Shown here in pieces: positions 11,849-19,933 of a stretch of DNA of 36,716 nt. Numbering within the stretch: position 1 is the stretch's first letter; each line of letters opens with the position of its first letter. A model generated the notes under the pieces. That model was not told the origin of the DNA and did no database searches. It saw nothing but the letters and a program-made list of their open reading frames with translations. This DNA comes from a virus. The stretch is taken from positions 1 through 36,716 of the IMG/VR virus record IMGVR_UViG_3300042395_000034; one strand, given 5' to 3'. The translations under genes were made by a program, and so were the position numbers.

Positions 11849-14136
11849 TGGCACTTCAGAAACTAGAACTGCGCCCCGGCGTTAACCGCGAATCGACCAG
11901 CTACGCCAACGAGGGCGGCTTCTTCGCGTCCGACAAGGTGCGTTTTCGATCTGGCTACGCCGAAAAACTGGGCGGCTGGCAAAATATTAACTTTGCCTAC
12001 ACTTATAAAGGTGTTGCCCGGTATCTCTGGAACTGGGTAACGGCTGTCGGCCAGAATCTTTTAGGTGTAGGCACCAACCAGAAAGTTTACGTAGAACTAG
12101 GCGGTGAGTTTTACGACATCACTCCGCTTGGTAACTCGCTTACGTTATCTAATAATCCGTTTACTACGACGGCCGGTAGCAAAGCTGTTGAAGTCAGCGC
12201 CACTGCACATGGCACATCTATCGGCACGTACGTCACTTTCTCAGGTGCGACGGCGGTAGGTAGCCTGACTTTAAATGGTGCGTTTGAAGTTGCTTCAGTT
12301 CCAAGTGCCAATTCTCTTGTTATTTATTCGCCTACGGCGGCAGGTTCCACGGCTACCGGCGGCGGTTCTTTAGTCGTTGCTCAGTACGACATTGACGCGG
12401 GTAACGCTCTCTACACCACCCAAGTTGGTTGGGGCGGTCCTCCGTGGGGTAGCGGTGGTTGGGGCGCGACAACCCCGGCTGGTATCCCGATGCGACTCTG
12501 GTCGATGTTTAATTTTGGCGATGACCTGATCTTTGCTGAGCGTAGTGGCGAGGTCTACTTCTGGACTAAAGATACTTCTACGTGGGCACGGGCGGTTTCG
12601 CTTGAAGAGAAAGCCAACACGGTAGAGAAGACAGCAACTACGGCTACGGCTGCTTCTGGCGCTGCCGCTATTGTGGTGGCTGATGCCACGGGCATTAACA
12701 CTGGCTCTGTTGTATCAGGCACGGGCATTCCGGCGGGCACTTTTGTAACTGCCGCTTGGACGGGTTCAACGTCTGTCACGCTTTCGGCAGCGATCACGGC
12801 CACGCTCACGGCTTCCGCCGTTTCTTTCAGTTTTGCGGGGCGTCATGTCCCCAACGAAACTAACGTCATCATTGATTCGCCTGTAAACGAGTTCACGATT
12901 TGCATGGGTTCGACCCCGTACGATCCGACTAATTTCAATACGGTATTTAATCCGCTTTTGGTTCGTTGGTCGGATCAAGGTAATCCGTATGAGTGGGTAC
13001 CTGAAGTTACTAATCAGTCTGGTGAGCAAACTCTATCTCACGGCTCGTTTATTGTAGCTACGCAGAATACTCGTCAGGAAATCCTGATTTGGACAGATAC
13101 TGCCATCTTTTCGATGCAGTACATTGGACCGCCGTTTGTGTGGAACTTTGTACTGCTTGATCAAGACATTTCGATTGCATCGCAAAATGCAGCGCAGACG
13201 GTTAATAACGTCACGTACTGGATGGGTCGTGACAAGTTCTTCATGTATACGGGTCGTGTAGAAACGCTGCCTTGCACCCTTCGTCAGTTTGTCTACAACG
13301 ACATCAACTACGATCAACTTGATCAAGTTTGTGCAGGCAGTAACGAGGGCTTTAATGAAGTCTGGTGGTTCTATCCATCAGCGAATAGTTTTATTAATGA
13401 TCGTTACGTAATCTATAACTACCTTGAGCGTATTTGGTATTACGGCAATATCAATCGCACGGCGTGGTCCGAGCATACCCAGCGTAACTATCCAATCGCG
13501 GCGTTCTCTATTCAGACTTCGTACCTTGCTACGTCGATTGATTCGTCCATTACGACGATTGCCTTGGTAGATGCTGCAACGTACCCGTTAAGCGGTACGG
13601 TCACGATTGATTCTGAGCAAATCACGTACGCCAATATTGTTAACAATACCCTTACTGGGTGTGTACGTGGCGCTAATGGAACAACGGCTGTGTCTCACAC
13701 TCAATACACGGTTGTCAGTCTCAGGATTCCGAACCAAGTCTTGTTGCATGAAGTTGGCAACGACGATGCGTCGATCAATCCGCCCGTGCCGATTGAAGCG
13801 TTTATTGAGTCGTCGGACTTTGACATTCAAGACGGTCAGAACTTTGGCTACGTTTGGCGCATCCTGCCTGACTTGAACTTTACGGGATCGAACGGAGCCA
13901 ATCCGTCTGTAATGCTCACCGTTAAACCCCGCCAGAATTCAGGCAGTAACTACACCGCTGCCGATACGCCGACCGTTACCCGAACATCGGTGATCCCAAT
14001 TCAGCAGTACACCGGTCAGGTCTATACCCGAGTGCGTGGCCGTCAGATGGCGTTCCGTGTGGATTCGACTGATCTTGGCGTGGCGTGGCAGATGGGCATG
14101 ATGCGTATTGACGTTAAACCGGACGGACGCCGATGA
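11848..14136 (+). CDS. Tail hub, P22 gp10-like
   Basis: The 762-residue protein starts MALQKLELRPGVNRESTSYA, then FFASDKVRFRSGYAEKLGGW, the standard N-terminus of podoviral tail-hub proteins related to P22 gp10. The central region (about 330-560) has a seven-bladed propeller-like pattern, with NPLLVRWSDQGNPYEWVPEV, WTDTAIFSMQYIGPPFVWNF and YWMGRDKFFMYTGRVETLPC. It is much longer than P22 gp10 (472 residues). Extra length comes from two Thr/Ala/Val-rich, beta-prone inserts at about 95-180 and about 258-330. The hub closes the portal and carries the fibres. It is read just after the lysis genes in a TAATG junction. Confidence 0.75.
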   Translation: MALQKLELRPGVNRESTSYANEGGFFASDKVRFRSGYAEKLGGWQNINFAYTYKGVARYLWNWVTAVGQNLLGVGTNQKVYVELGGEFYDITPLGNSLTLSNNPFTTTAGSKAVEVSATAHGTSIGTYVTFSGATAVGSLTLNGAFEVASVPSANSLVIYSPTAAGSTATGGGSLVVAQYDIDAGNALYTTQVGWGGPPWGSGGWGATTPAGIPMRLWSMFNFGDDLIFAERSGEVYFWTKDTSTWARAVSLEEKANTVEKTATTATAASGAAAIVVADATGINTGSVVSGTGIPAGTFVTAAWTGSTSVTLSAAITATLTASAVSFSFAGRHVPNETNVIIDSPVNEFTICMGSTPYDPTNFNTVFNPLLVRWSDQGNPYEWVPEVTNQSGEQTLSHGSFIVATQNTRQEILIWTDTAIFSMQYIGPPFVWNFVLLDQDISIASQNAAQTVNNVTYWMGRDKFFMYTGRVETLPCTLRQFVYNDINYDQLDQVCAGSNEGFNEVWWFYPSANSFINDRYVIYNYLERIWYYGNINRTAWSEHTQRNYPIAAFSIQTSYLATSIDSSITTIALVDAATYPLSGTVTIDSEQITYANIVNNTLTGCVRGANGTTAVSHTQYTVVSLRIPNQVLLHEVGNDDASINPPVPIEAFIESSDFDIQDGQNFGYVWRILPDLNFTGSNGANPSVMLTVKPRQNSGSNYTAADTPTVTRTSVIPIQQYTGQVYTRVRGRQMAFRVDSTDLGVAWQMGMMRIDVKPDGRR

Positions 14137-14732
14137 CCGTCGCTCGCGGTGTAGTGCCGCCGAACTTGCCGGTTGCCCCGACTGATTATCAGGTTCGATA
14201 TCAGGACCAATTAACTAACATCCTGCGTTTATATTTTAGCCAAGTTACTAACCGAATTAATTCCCCAACCGCACATGCTTCTTACTTTGACACCACGACG
14301 CAGACGAATTCGGTAGCCGATGCCGTTAATCTTTTCACGTTTAACTCAGTTGTTTCTCAGCAAGCCGTTACTCGTGGCGTACCCGCATCTAGAATATTTG
14401 TTGCCCAGACGGGTGTTTACAACTTCCAGTTCTCGGCTCAGTTAGACAAGTCTGGCGGCAGCGCATCTGCGGTCTACATTTGGCCTCGGATTAATGGCGT
14501 CAACGTACCGGACTCGGCCACTAAAGTCGTGATTGACGGCCCCAACAGCGAAATCGTCCCGGCTTGGAACTTTGTGCTGGTGATGGAAGCGGGAGACTAT
14601 TTTGAGTTGGCTTGGCAGTCTTCTGACACAGCCGTGTTTGCAGCGGCTGAAGCGGCAACGGGTAATATCCCGGCTATTCCGTCCATAATTCTGACCGTCA
14701 CTTGGGTATCGAACTACGAAGCCAATGAGTGA
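14133..14732 (+). CDS. Virion fibre protein with C1q/TNF-like jelly-roll domain
   Basis: This 199-residue protein overlaps the hub gene by 4 nt. After an N-terminal helix (YQDQLTNILRLYFSQVTNRI) comes a beta-rich domain (about 50-195) with blocks ASRIFVAQTGVYNFQFSAQL, WPRINGVNVPDSATKVVIDG and FVLVMEAGDYFELAWQSSD. This strand order and the YNFQFS and GDYFEL blocks resemble C1q/TNF-like jelly rolls found at the ends of phage head or tail fibres. It probably binds the hub and forms a short trimeric knob. It has no enzyme motif. The assignment comes from remembered patterns, not a search. Confidence 0.6.
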   Translation: MTVARGVVPPNLPVAPTDYQVRYQDQLTNILRLYFSQVTNRINSPTAHASYFDTTTQTNSVADAVNLFTFNSVVSQQAVTRGVPASRIFVAQTGVYNFQFSAQLDKSGGSASAVYIWPRINGVNVPDSATKVVIDGPNSEIVPAWNFVLVMEAGDYFELAWQSSDTAVFAAAEAATGNIPAIPSIILTVTWVSNYEANE

Positions 14733-14767
14733 TACCATCTGTACAAGTTTAACCCCTTGGGGGGATT

Positions 14768-17700
14768 ATGTATAACCAAGCACCTCAAGCCGGTCTCGCC
14801 TCCTTGATGGCGTCCCCGTACGCCGACTCGGACGTGATGCGGGTTCAAATGACCCCCCGTGAAGTGTCGGGGTTGCAACAACTTGCTATGGCCTATGGTG
14901 CCAATGAGCAAGACTTGTATGACCCAGTGACGGGTGAACCCCGTTTCTCGTTCCTTAAAAAGCTTATCCCGATGATTGCTGGGGCAGTTTTGCCCAGCAT
15001 TCCAGTTATTGGACCGGCTCTGGCGGGTGTCGCTAAAACAATTGGATTTGGTAATCAGGCCGTTGGCACAGGTCTACTGGTTGGCGGTATTACGGGGCTT
15101 GTTGAAGGTGACCTGAGAAAGGGTTTGATGGCAGGTCTTGGCGCTTATAGTGGTGCCAACATCGCCCAGTCTCTGCAAGGCGCTTCGTTGACTGAAGCCC
15201 CGGTTCGCCCGTCAGTTGAGGAGATGGCCAAAACCAATCAGGCTATCGAGGCTGCTAAGCAAACGGTAGGGGCTACGCCGGTGGTTAACCCGTCTGTCCC
15301 CGCAGATTTGATGGGTCCGCCAGATGTGGCTTCGGGTATGGGCGGGCAGATTCCCATCAAGGTTGCACCTCCTCCCTCTTCAGACGGACTTGATTTCTTC
15401 AAATCCGCCAACGCATTTAAGGGCGCTCCCACTGCCGAAGCTTTAGCCGCAGGACGGGCGGCAAATATTGCCAATATGAGTTCGGAGGCTATTGCAAACA
15501 CCGGGCTGAGAGGCGTGGGCGAGGGTATTACCTCGTTGTTCAAATCCCCGCAAGCCCGTAGTGCATTTATGGAACGGCTCGGCGGTGGGTTTGAAACCCC
15601 GTTCATGCAGAATCTTTCCAGAAACGCCACGTTGGTAGGCGCACTAGATGCGTTTACGCCTGAATATAAGATGCCGTCAGGTAGTCCTTACGGTGATGAC
15701 GTTGTATACATATCGGGTGGTGTTAATCCGATGTATAGCTATGGCCGTGAACATAGTTATTTTTTACCGGGCAAATACTATAAAAGGACCAAGAAAGGTC
15801 TTGTCCCCTACGATCCAAATGCGATGGCACCGGGATATGCAACGGGTGGTCCTGTCCAAGCACCCGACCAGAACATGAATCAACCGCGTTCGATCCCGCA
15901 TCAGAACGCGACGTTCCCGTATCCCAACCAGAACTATCCGCTTTCAACCGTAACAGGTACACCGTATCCTGCTATGCAGGTTGGCAGTGCGCCGCAGCCG
16001 CAAGAAATTATTGGGAACTACGAACCCAACATTAATCCGTTTACGGGTGAAGAAGGTTTTGCGGAAGGCGGTCCAGTTATGGGCGGCCAGATGATTATTC
16101 CTGCCGTTAAGGACGGAGTAGAGGGGTACTACACAGATACCACTAGAACAACCTTTGTTCCTAAAACCGGTGTTAATCAGCCTCCAGTAGGCGTTGCACC
16201 GCCTCCGCCTAATCCGTTTGCTCAACCCGGTGCGCCGGTGACTAGCCCACCGCCGGGTCCAGAGCCGTCGCCGCCTGTCACGCTTAATACTCAAGATCAG
16301 CCGGTCAACCCGTTTGATCCTGCGCGGCAACGATATCTGGACATGGTTAATGCTCCGCCTCCTCCGCCGGTTGATACCAAGCCAACGACGGACTATTTGG
16401 CGGAACTTAGTCGTCGGGCTAAGCAGCCAGAATTCGTGTCCTTTACAACCCCTATTAAGAGTCCGTATACCCCACCTCCTCCGGGCGGTGGCGGCGGTGG
16501 CGGCGGTGGCGGCGGTGGCGGCGATGATACTACTACCACGACTACTGGCGGTGGCACTGCTGGGGAGAGCCTCCAGCAAAGTGCGTTGATTTCTAAGATT
16601 GGTATGCCTGCTTTCCAAGCGTTGGTAAAAGCCGGGCAGATGGGGGGTGTTGACGGAATAAGTGCGGCGTTGCAAAGAATGCCGACTGAATACGCCGATG
16701 CATTTAAAAAATGGGCGTTGACTGATCCTAAAGCAGGTTTCAGCGTCGGTAATTTGAAAGCGGGGTTAGATTTTTCCAGTCTTGGTACGCCTACAGGCGC
16801 AGCCAACGCTGCACTCGGGGTATACAACACCGCCAAGGCGATTGAAAAAGGTAAAGAAGGGCGAGCCGCGTTTAATGCGGCTATGACCGCTGCTCAATTT
16901 GGTGGCCCCGTCACTGCGTTGGCAGCGGCGGCTATTGCTGCTATTGGTGCTTCTCTTGTCAACACCAAAGAGTACGGTGATGTAGCCCTGCGTAATTATT
17001 GGGATGCGGTTGATAAAGGTCGTGGATTAGGCTCTGCTCCGCCTGAAGAACTTGCTCAAGGCTTTATCAATTTCTACCGCACCAACAAGAATGAATTTGC
17101 GGGTCAAGAAAAGTATGGACGCAAAGGAAACGAAGACTTTGTGTACGACATGACGCAGGTCATCAACAATGCCGTGAAGAATGGTGTTATTTCAAAAGAT
17201 GCAGATGCTAATGTCATGTATCGACAGGTCGTACAGCCGTGGCTGAATTCAATGGGTTCGGGTCCACAAAACGAAGATGCTCGCCGCATCCAAGACTTCA
17301 TGATGACGGATTTAATCCATAACTTTATGCAGGGTAAGCCGATCAGTAACGCGCAAGTTAAGGGCGACAAGAACTATAAAATTGTCAGCGAAAGACCTGT
17401 ATATGCCGGTACTGCTCCCGTCACCACCCAGCAGACTCAGCAAGCCAATACCCAAGGCATGGGACCGAGTATGGACCCCGCCGCTCTTGCTGATTTCCTC
17501 CAAACCCAGAGTCCGTATGGCGCTGTGATGCCATTTGCTGATGGCGGCGCTATCGGTGAAGATTACAACTTCGGTTTCGCTGGCGGCGGACTTGGTAGCC
17601 TTCCTGAGTACAAGGCTGGCGGTAAGTTGCTAGATGGTCCGGGCGATGGAATGTCTGATGATATCCCTGCCGTGATTCGCGGCAAGGGTGTACAACGTGC

Positions 17701-17878
17701 TGCGTTGGCTGATGGCGAGTTCGTCATCCCGGCTGATGTGGTATCGCATCTCGGTAATGGCTCCACCAAGGCAGGGGCCAAAAAGCTTTATCAAATGATG
17801 GCGCAGGTTCGGAAGGCACGTACGGGCAAAACTAGACAAGCCCCTGCGGTGAAGACTGACCGATTCTTGCCTGCTTAA
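14768..17878 (+). CDS. Large internal virion protein with conserved ADGEFVIPADVVSHLG end
   Basis: The 1036-residue protein starts with a helical N-terminus. A Gly/Ala-rich hydrophobic region follows (about 66-140, with FLKKLIPMIAGAVLPSIPVI), which may insert in membranes. Around 340-450 and near the C-terminus it carries Gly-Gly motifs (YATGGPV, FAEGGPV, FADGGAI, YKAGGKL). A Pro-rich region (about 460-570), 13 consecutive Gly (573-585) and a Thr run separate it from a helical domain (about 600-860). The last 90 residues, with DGPGDGMSDDIPAVIRGKG and LADGEFVIPADVVSHLGNGS, form a block widespread in environmental podoviruses. A core or ejection protein role is likely. GGGGGG before the ATG at 14768 is the ribosome-binding site. 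Confidence 0.65.
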   Translation: MYNQAPQAGLASLMASPYADSDVMRVQMTPREVSGLQQLAMAYGANEQDLYDPVTGEPRFSFLKKLIPMIAGAVLPSIPVIGPALAGVAKTIGFGNQAVGTGLLVGGITGLVEGDLRKGLMAGLGAYSGANIAQSLQGASLTEAPVRPSVEEMAKTNQAIEAAKQTVGATPVVNPSVPADLMGPPDVASGMGGQIPIKVAPPPSSDGLDFFKSANAFKGAPTAEALAAGRAANIANMSSEAIANTGLRGVGEGITSLFKSPQARSAFMERLGGGFETPFMQNLSRNATLVGALDAFTPEYKMPSGSPYGDDVVYISGGVNPMYSYGREHSYFLPGKYYKRTKKGLVPYDPNAMAPGYATGGPVQAPDQNMNQPRSIPHQNATFPYPNQNYPLSTVTGTPYPAMQVGSAPQPQEIIGNYEPNINPFTGEEGFAEGGPVMGGQMIIPAVKDGVEGYYTDTTRTTFVPKTGVNQPPVGVAPPPPNPFAQPGAPVTSPPPGPEPSPPVTLNTQDQPVNPFDPARQRYLDMVNAPPPPPVDTKPTTDYLAELSRRAKQPEFVSFTTPIKSPYTPPPPGGGGGGGGGGGGGDDTTTTTTGGGTAGESLQQSALISKIGMPAFQALVKAGQMGGVDGISAALQRMPTEYADAFKKWALTDPKAGFSVGNLKAGLDFSSLGTPTGAANAALGVYNTAKAIEKGKEGRAAFNAAMTAAQFGGPVTALAAAAIAAIGASLVNTKEYGDVALRNYWDAVDKGRGLGSAPPEELAQGFINFYRTNKNEFAGQEKYGRKGNEDFVYDMTQVINNAVKNGVISKDADANVMYRQVVQPWLNSMGSGPQNEDARRIQDFMMTDLIHNFMQGKPISNAQVKGDKNYKIVSERPVYAGTAPVTTQQTQQANTQGMGPSMDPAALADFLQTQSPYGAVMPFADGGAIGEDYNFGFAGGGLGSLPEYKAGGKLLDGPGDGMSDDIPAVIRGKGVQRAALADGEFVIPADVVSHLGNGSTKAGAKKLYQMMAQVRKARTGKTRQAPAVKTDRFLPA
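16484..16522 (+). repeat. GGCGGT/GGC microsatellite coding poly-glycine
   Basis: Thirteen consecutive Gly codons, alternating GGC and GGT in a roughly 9-bp pattern, follow a CCT/CCG run and precede GAT GAT and a Thr-codon run. It marks a flexible interdomain linker. Slippage in units of three would change linker length without frameshift. Confidence 0.85.
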
Positions 17879-17890
17879 TCGGGAGCGATC

Positions 17891-19930
17891 ATGGCTACAC
17901 CCACTGAACAAATACAAACCAACATTCCTAGTTGGCTTAGAGATTCCATACTCAAACTTGTAGGTCAGGCAGACGTTCTGACGCAGCAGGGTTATCAGCC
18001 CTACGCAAGGCCGAAGCTAGATGCGCAAGGGAAACCTGTGCTGGATGCCCAAGGCAAGCCGGTCATGGAGCCTATTCAGCGCCTAGAAGCCTTTAGTCCG
18101 CTTCAAGAACAGGCGTTTAAAAACATCGCCAAGATGCAGACGGCGAACCAGCTAACGCAGGCAACAGGTCTTGCTGGTTTGGTTGGTACTGATGCTGCCA
18201 AGATGGCGCAGTACAAACCTGCTGCTGAACGTCAATTTTATACCGACCCAACATTTGAACGGATGCAGACTGGATTTGAGCGCGTTGATGCGGCTCCCTC
18301 CACTCAGTTCCAGATGCAGGGTCCGCAGAGTGTAGCGGCAGAGCAAGCACGTGCGGCTCAGATGGGGCCGGTGCGCGATGTTATGGCGCAGCAATTTACT
18401 GCACCTCAGATGGCTGGCTATGACAGAGTATCTGCGCCGTCTGCTTACGACATTGAACGGGCACAGGCTTATGGTTATGGCCAACTAGCCATGACTCCTG
18501 CCGAGCGCGTTCGCGCTGCGGCTCTTGAAAGATATCAAATGGGTCCGGCTGAGCGTGTAGGCACCGAACGCTTTGGCCTTGGTTCAATGCTTGAATACAT
18601 GTCGCCCTATATGCAGGGCGTCGTGGAGCGCCAAAAACAATCGGCTGTTCGGGATTACATGAAGGGGCTTCCCGCAATAGGTGCGGCGGCGGCTCGTGCT
18701 GGTGGTCGGGGCGGTACTCGTGAGGCTTTGCTCCAATCTGAAGCACAACGCAATCTTGCTACGCAGTTGGGCGACATCGAAGCCGGTGGACTCCAGAGAG
18801 CCTACGAACAATCTTCAAGTCAGTTTGAGCGTGACCGCGCCGCTGCAATGCAGGCTGCGTTGGCTAATCAGGCTGCTACCCAAGATGTTGCCCGTCAAAA
18901 TCTTCAGGCTGCAATGGGCGTTCAGCAACTCGGAGCGCAGACGGGGCTTCAAGCAGCACTTGCCAATCAACAGGCTGGACTTACTGTCGGTCAGCAGAAT
19001 CTCGCTGCCGAACAAGCCCGTCAGCAGTTCATGGGGCAGCAAAGTCTTCAGGCTCAACTGGCTAACCAACAAGCCGCTCAACGTGCCGCTGAGTTCCAGA
19101 GGCAGCAAGAGATGCAGGCTTCGATGGCCAATCAACAGGCTGGCCTCACGGTCGGTCAGCAAAACTTGGCTGCACAGTTGCAAGCGATGGGACTCAACGC
19201 TCAGCAGGCGATGGACGCTGCGCGTCTTAATCAGGCCGCTGATCTTACGATTGGTCAACAGAACTTGTCGGCTCAACAGCAGGCTAATCTGGCTAACCAA
19301 CAAGCCGCGATGCAAGCGGCATTGGCCAATCAGCAGATGGGTTATAACGTTGGGCAGTCCAATCTTCAGGCATTGATCAACCAACAACAGTTTGGTGCGG
19401 GTCAGGGTCTGCAAGCCCAGCAGATGAATCAGTCTGCACAACTTCAGGCTCAGCAACAGGCTCTGGCTCAGTTGGCGCAAGCCAACCAATTTAGTCAGCA
19501 GAACGCTGCTCAACGTGCCCAGTATGGTCTGGCCGGTGCGAACCTTGCCGAGCAGTCCCGTCAGTTTGGGGCTGGCTTGGGTATGCAGGGTCTGCAACAG
19601 CAGTTGGCCGCTGCCGGTATGCTGGGTAACTTAGGACAGCAACAGTACCAACAAGAACAGGGTATCAACGCTGCTCAATTGGGTGCTGGCGCTCAGCAAC
19701 AAGCGTTTGGTCAAGAACTGCTCAATATGCAGTACCAAGACTTCCTCAATCAGCAACGCTTGCCGTATCAGCAGTTGGAGTTCATGTCAGGTATCTTGCG
19801 CGGTCTCCCGTCAACGGGTCAGACTCAAACGATGTATCAAGCGCCGGGTAGCCTGTTCGGTCAGATTGCGGGTATAGGCATGGGACTCGGCGGTTTGTTT
19901 GGCGGTCTTGGCCAGACTACGGGGAGATAA
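17891..19930 (+). CDS. Internal virion protein with Gln-rich helical repeats
   Basis: The 679-residue protein has an N-terminal part (about 1-110) with KPVLDAQGKPVMEPIQR and FSPLQEQAFKNIAKMQTANQ. A conserved block at about 233-300 contains MLEYMSPYMQGVVERQKQSA and ARAGGRGGTREALLQSEAQR, widespread in phage genomes of this type. From about 300 to 590 it is a Gln/Ala/Asn-rich helical array with units like LANQQAGLTVGQQNLAA. It ends in a Gly-rich hydrophobic segment (about 650-675). The array should form a long coiled coil, fitting a core/ejection protein or tape-measure-like function. The biochemical role is inferred from position only. Confidence 0.6.
   Translation: MATPTEQIQTNIPSWLRDSILKLVGQADVLTQQGYQPYARPKLDAQGKPVLDAQGKPVMEPIQRLEAFSPLQEQAFKNIAKMQTANQLTQATGLAGLVGTDAAKMAQYKPAAERQFYTDPTFERMQTGFERVDAAPSTQFQMQGPQSVAAEQARAAQMGPVRDVMAQQFTAPQMAGYDRVSAPSAYDIERAQAYGYGQLAMTPAERVRAAALERYQMGPAERVGTERFGLGSMLEYMSPYMQGVVERQKQSAVRDYMKGLPAIGAAAARAGGRGGTREALLQSEAQRNLATQLGDIEAGGLQRAYEQSSSQFERDRAAAMQAALANQAATQDVARQNLQAAMGVQQLGAQTGLQAALANQQAGLTVGQQNLAAEQARQQFMGQQSLQAQLANQQAAQRAAEFQRQQEMQASMANQQAGLTVGQQNLAAQLQAMGLNAQQAMDAARLNQAADLTIGQQNLSAQQQANLANQQAAMQAALANQQMGYNVGQSNLQALINQQQFGAGQGLQAQQMNQSAQLQAQQQALAQLAQANQFSQQNAAQRAQYGLAGANLAEQSRQFGAGLGMQGLQQQLAAAGMLGNLGQQQYQQEQGINAAQLGAGAQQQAFGQELLNMQYQDFLNQQRLPYQQLEFMSGILRGLPSTGQTQTMYQAPGSLFGQIAGIGMGLGGLFGGLGQTTGR
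18841..19450 (+). repeat. Coding repeats of Gln-rich helix units
   Basis: Units ending in ANQQAGLTVGQQNLAA, ANQQAGLTVGQQNLAAQLQ, LNQAADLTIGQQNLSAQQQ and ANQQMGYNVGQSNLQA recur about every 55-70 residues. Shorter QAALANQ and LQAQLANQ blocks lie between them. The DNA is rich in CAG/CAA/GCT and shares stretches such as AATCAACAGGCTGG at 18965 and 19131, so recombination between units is plausible. Confidence 0.7.
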
Positions 19931-19933
19931 ACA

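Noticed and set aside
14751-14765. CCCCTTGGGG palindrome over the ribosome site of the 1036-residue gene
   Set aside because: Only a 2-nt loop and 4 bp; too small to claim regulation, and the G-run is explained as the ribosome-binding site.
18681-19376. 231-codon + frame and the 260-codon - frame at 18815-19597
   Set aside because: Both arise from the biased CAG/GCT codons of the Gln-rich repeats; the peptides are Leu/Arg/Ser-rich noise.
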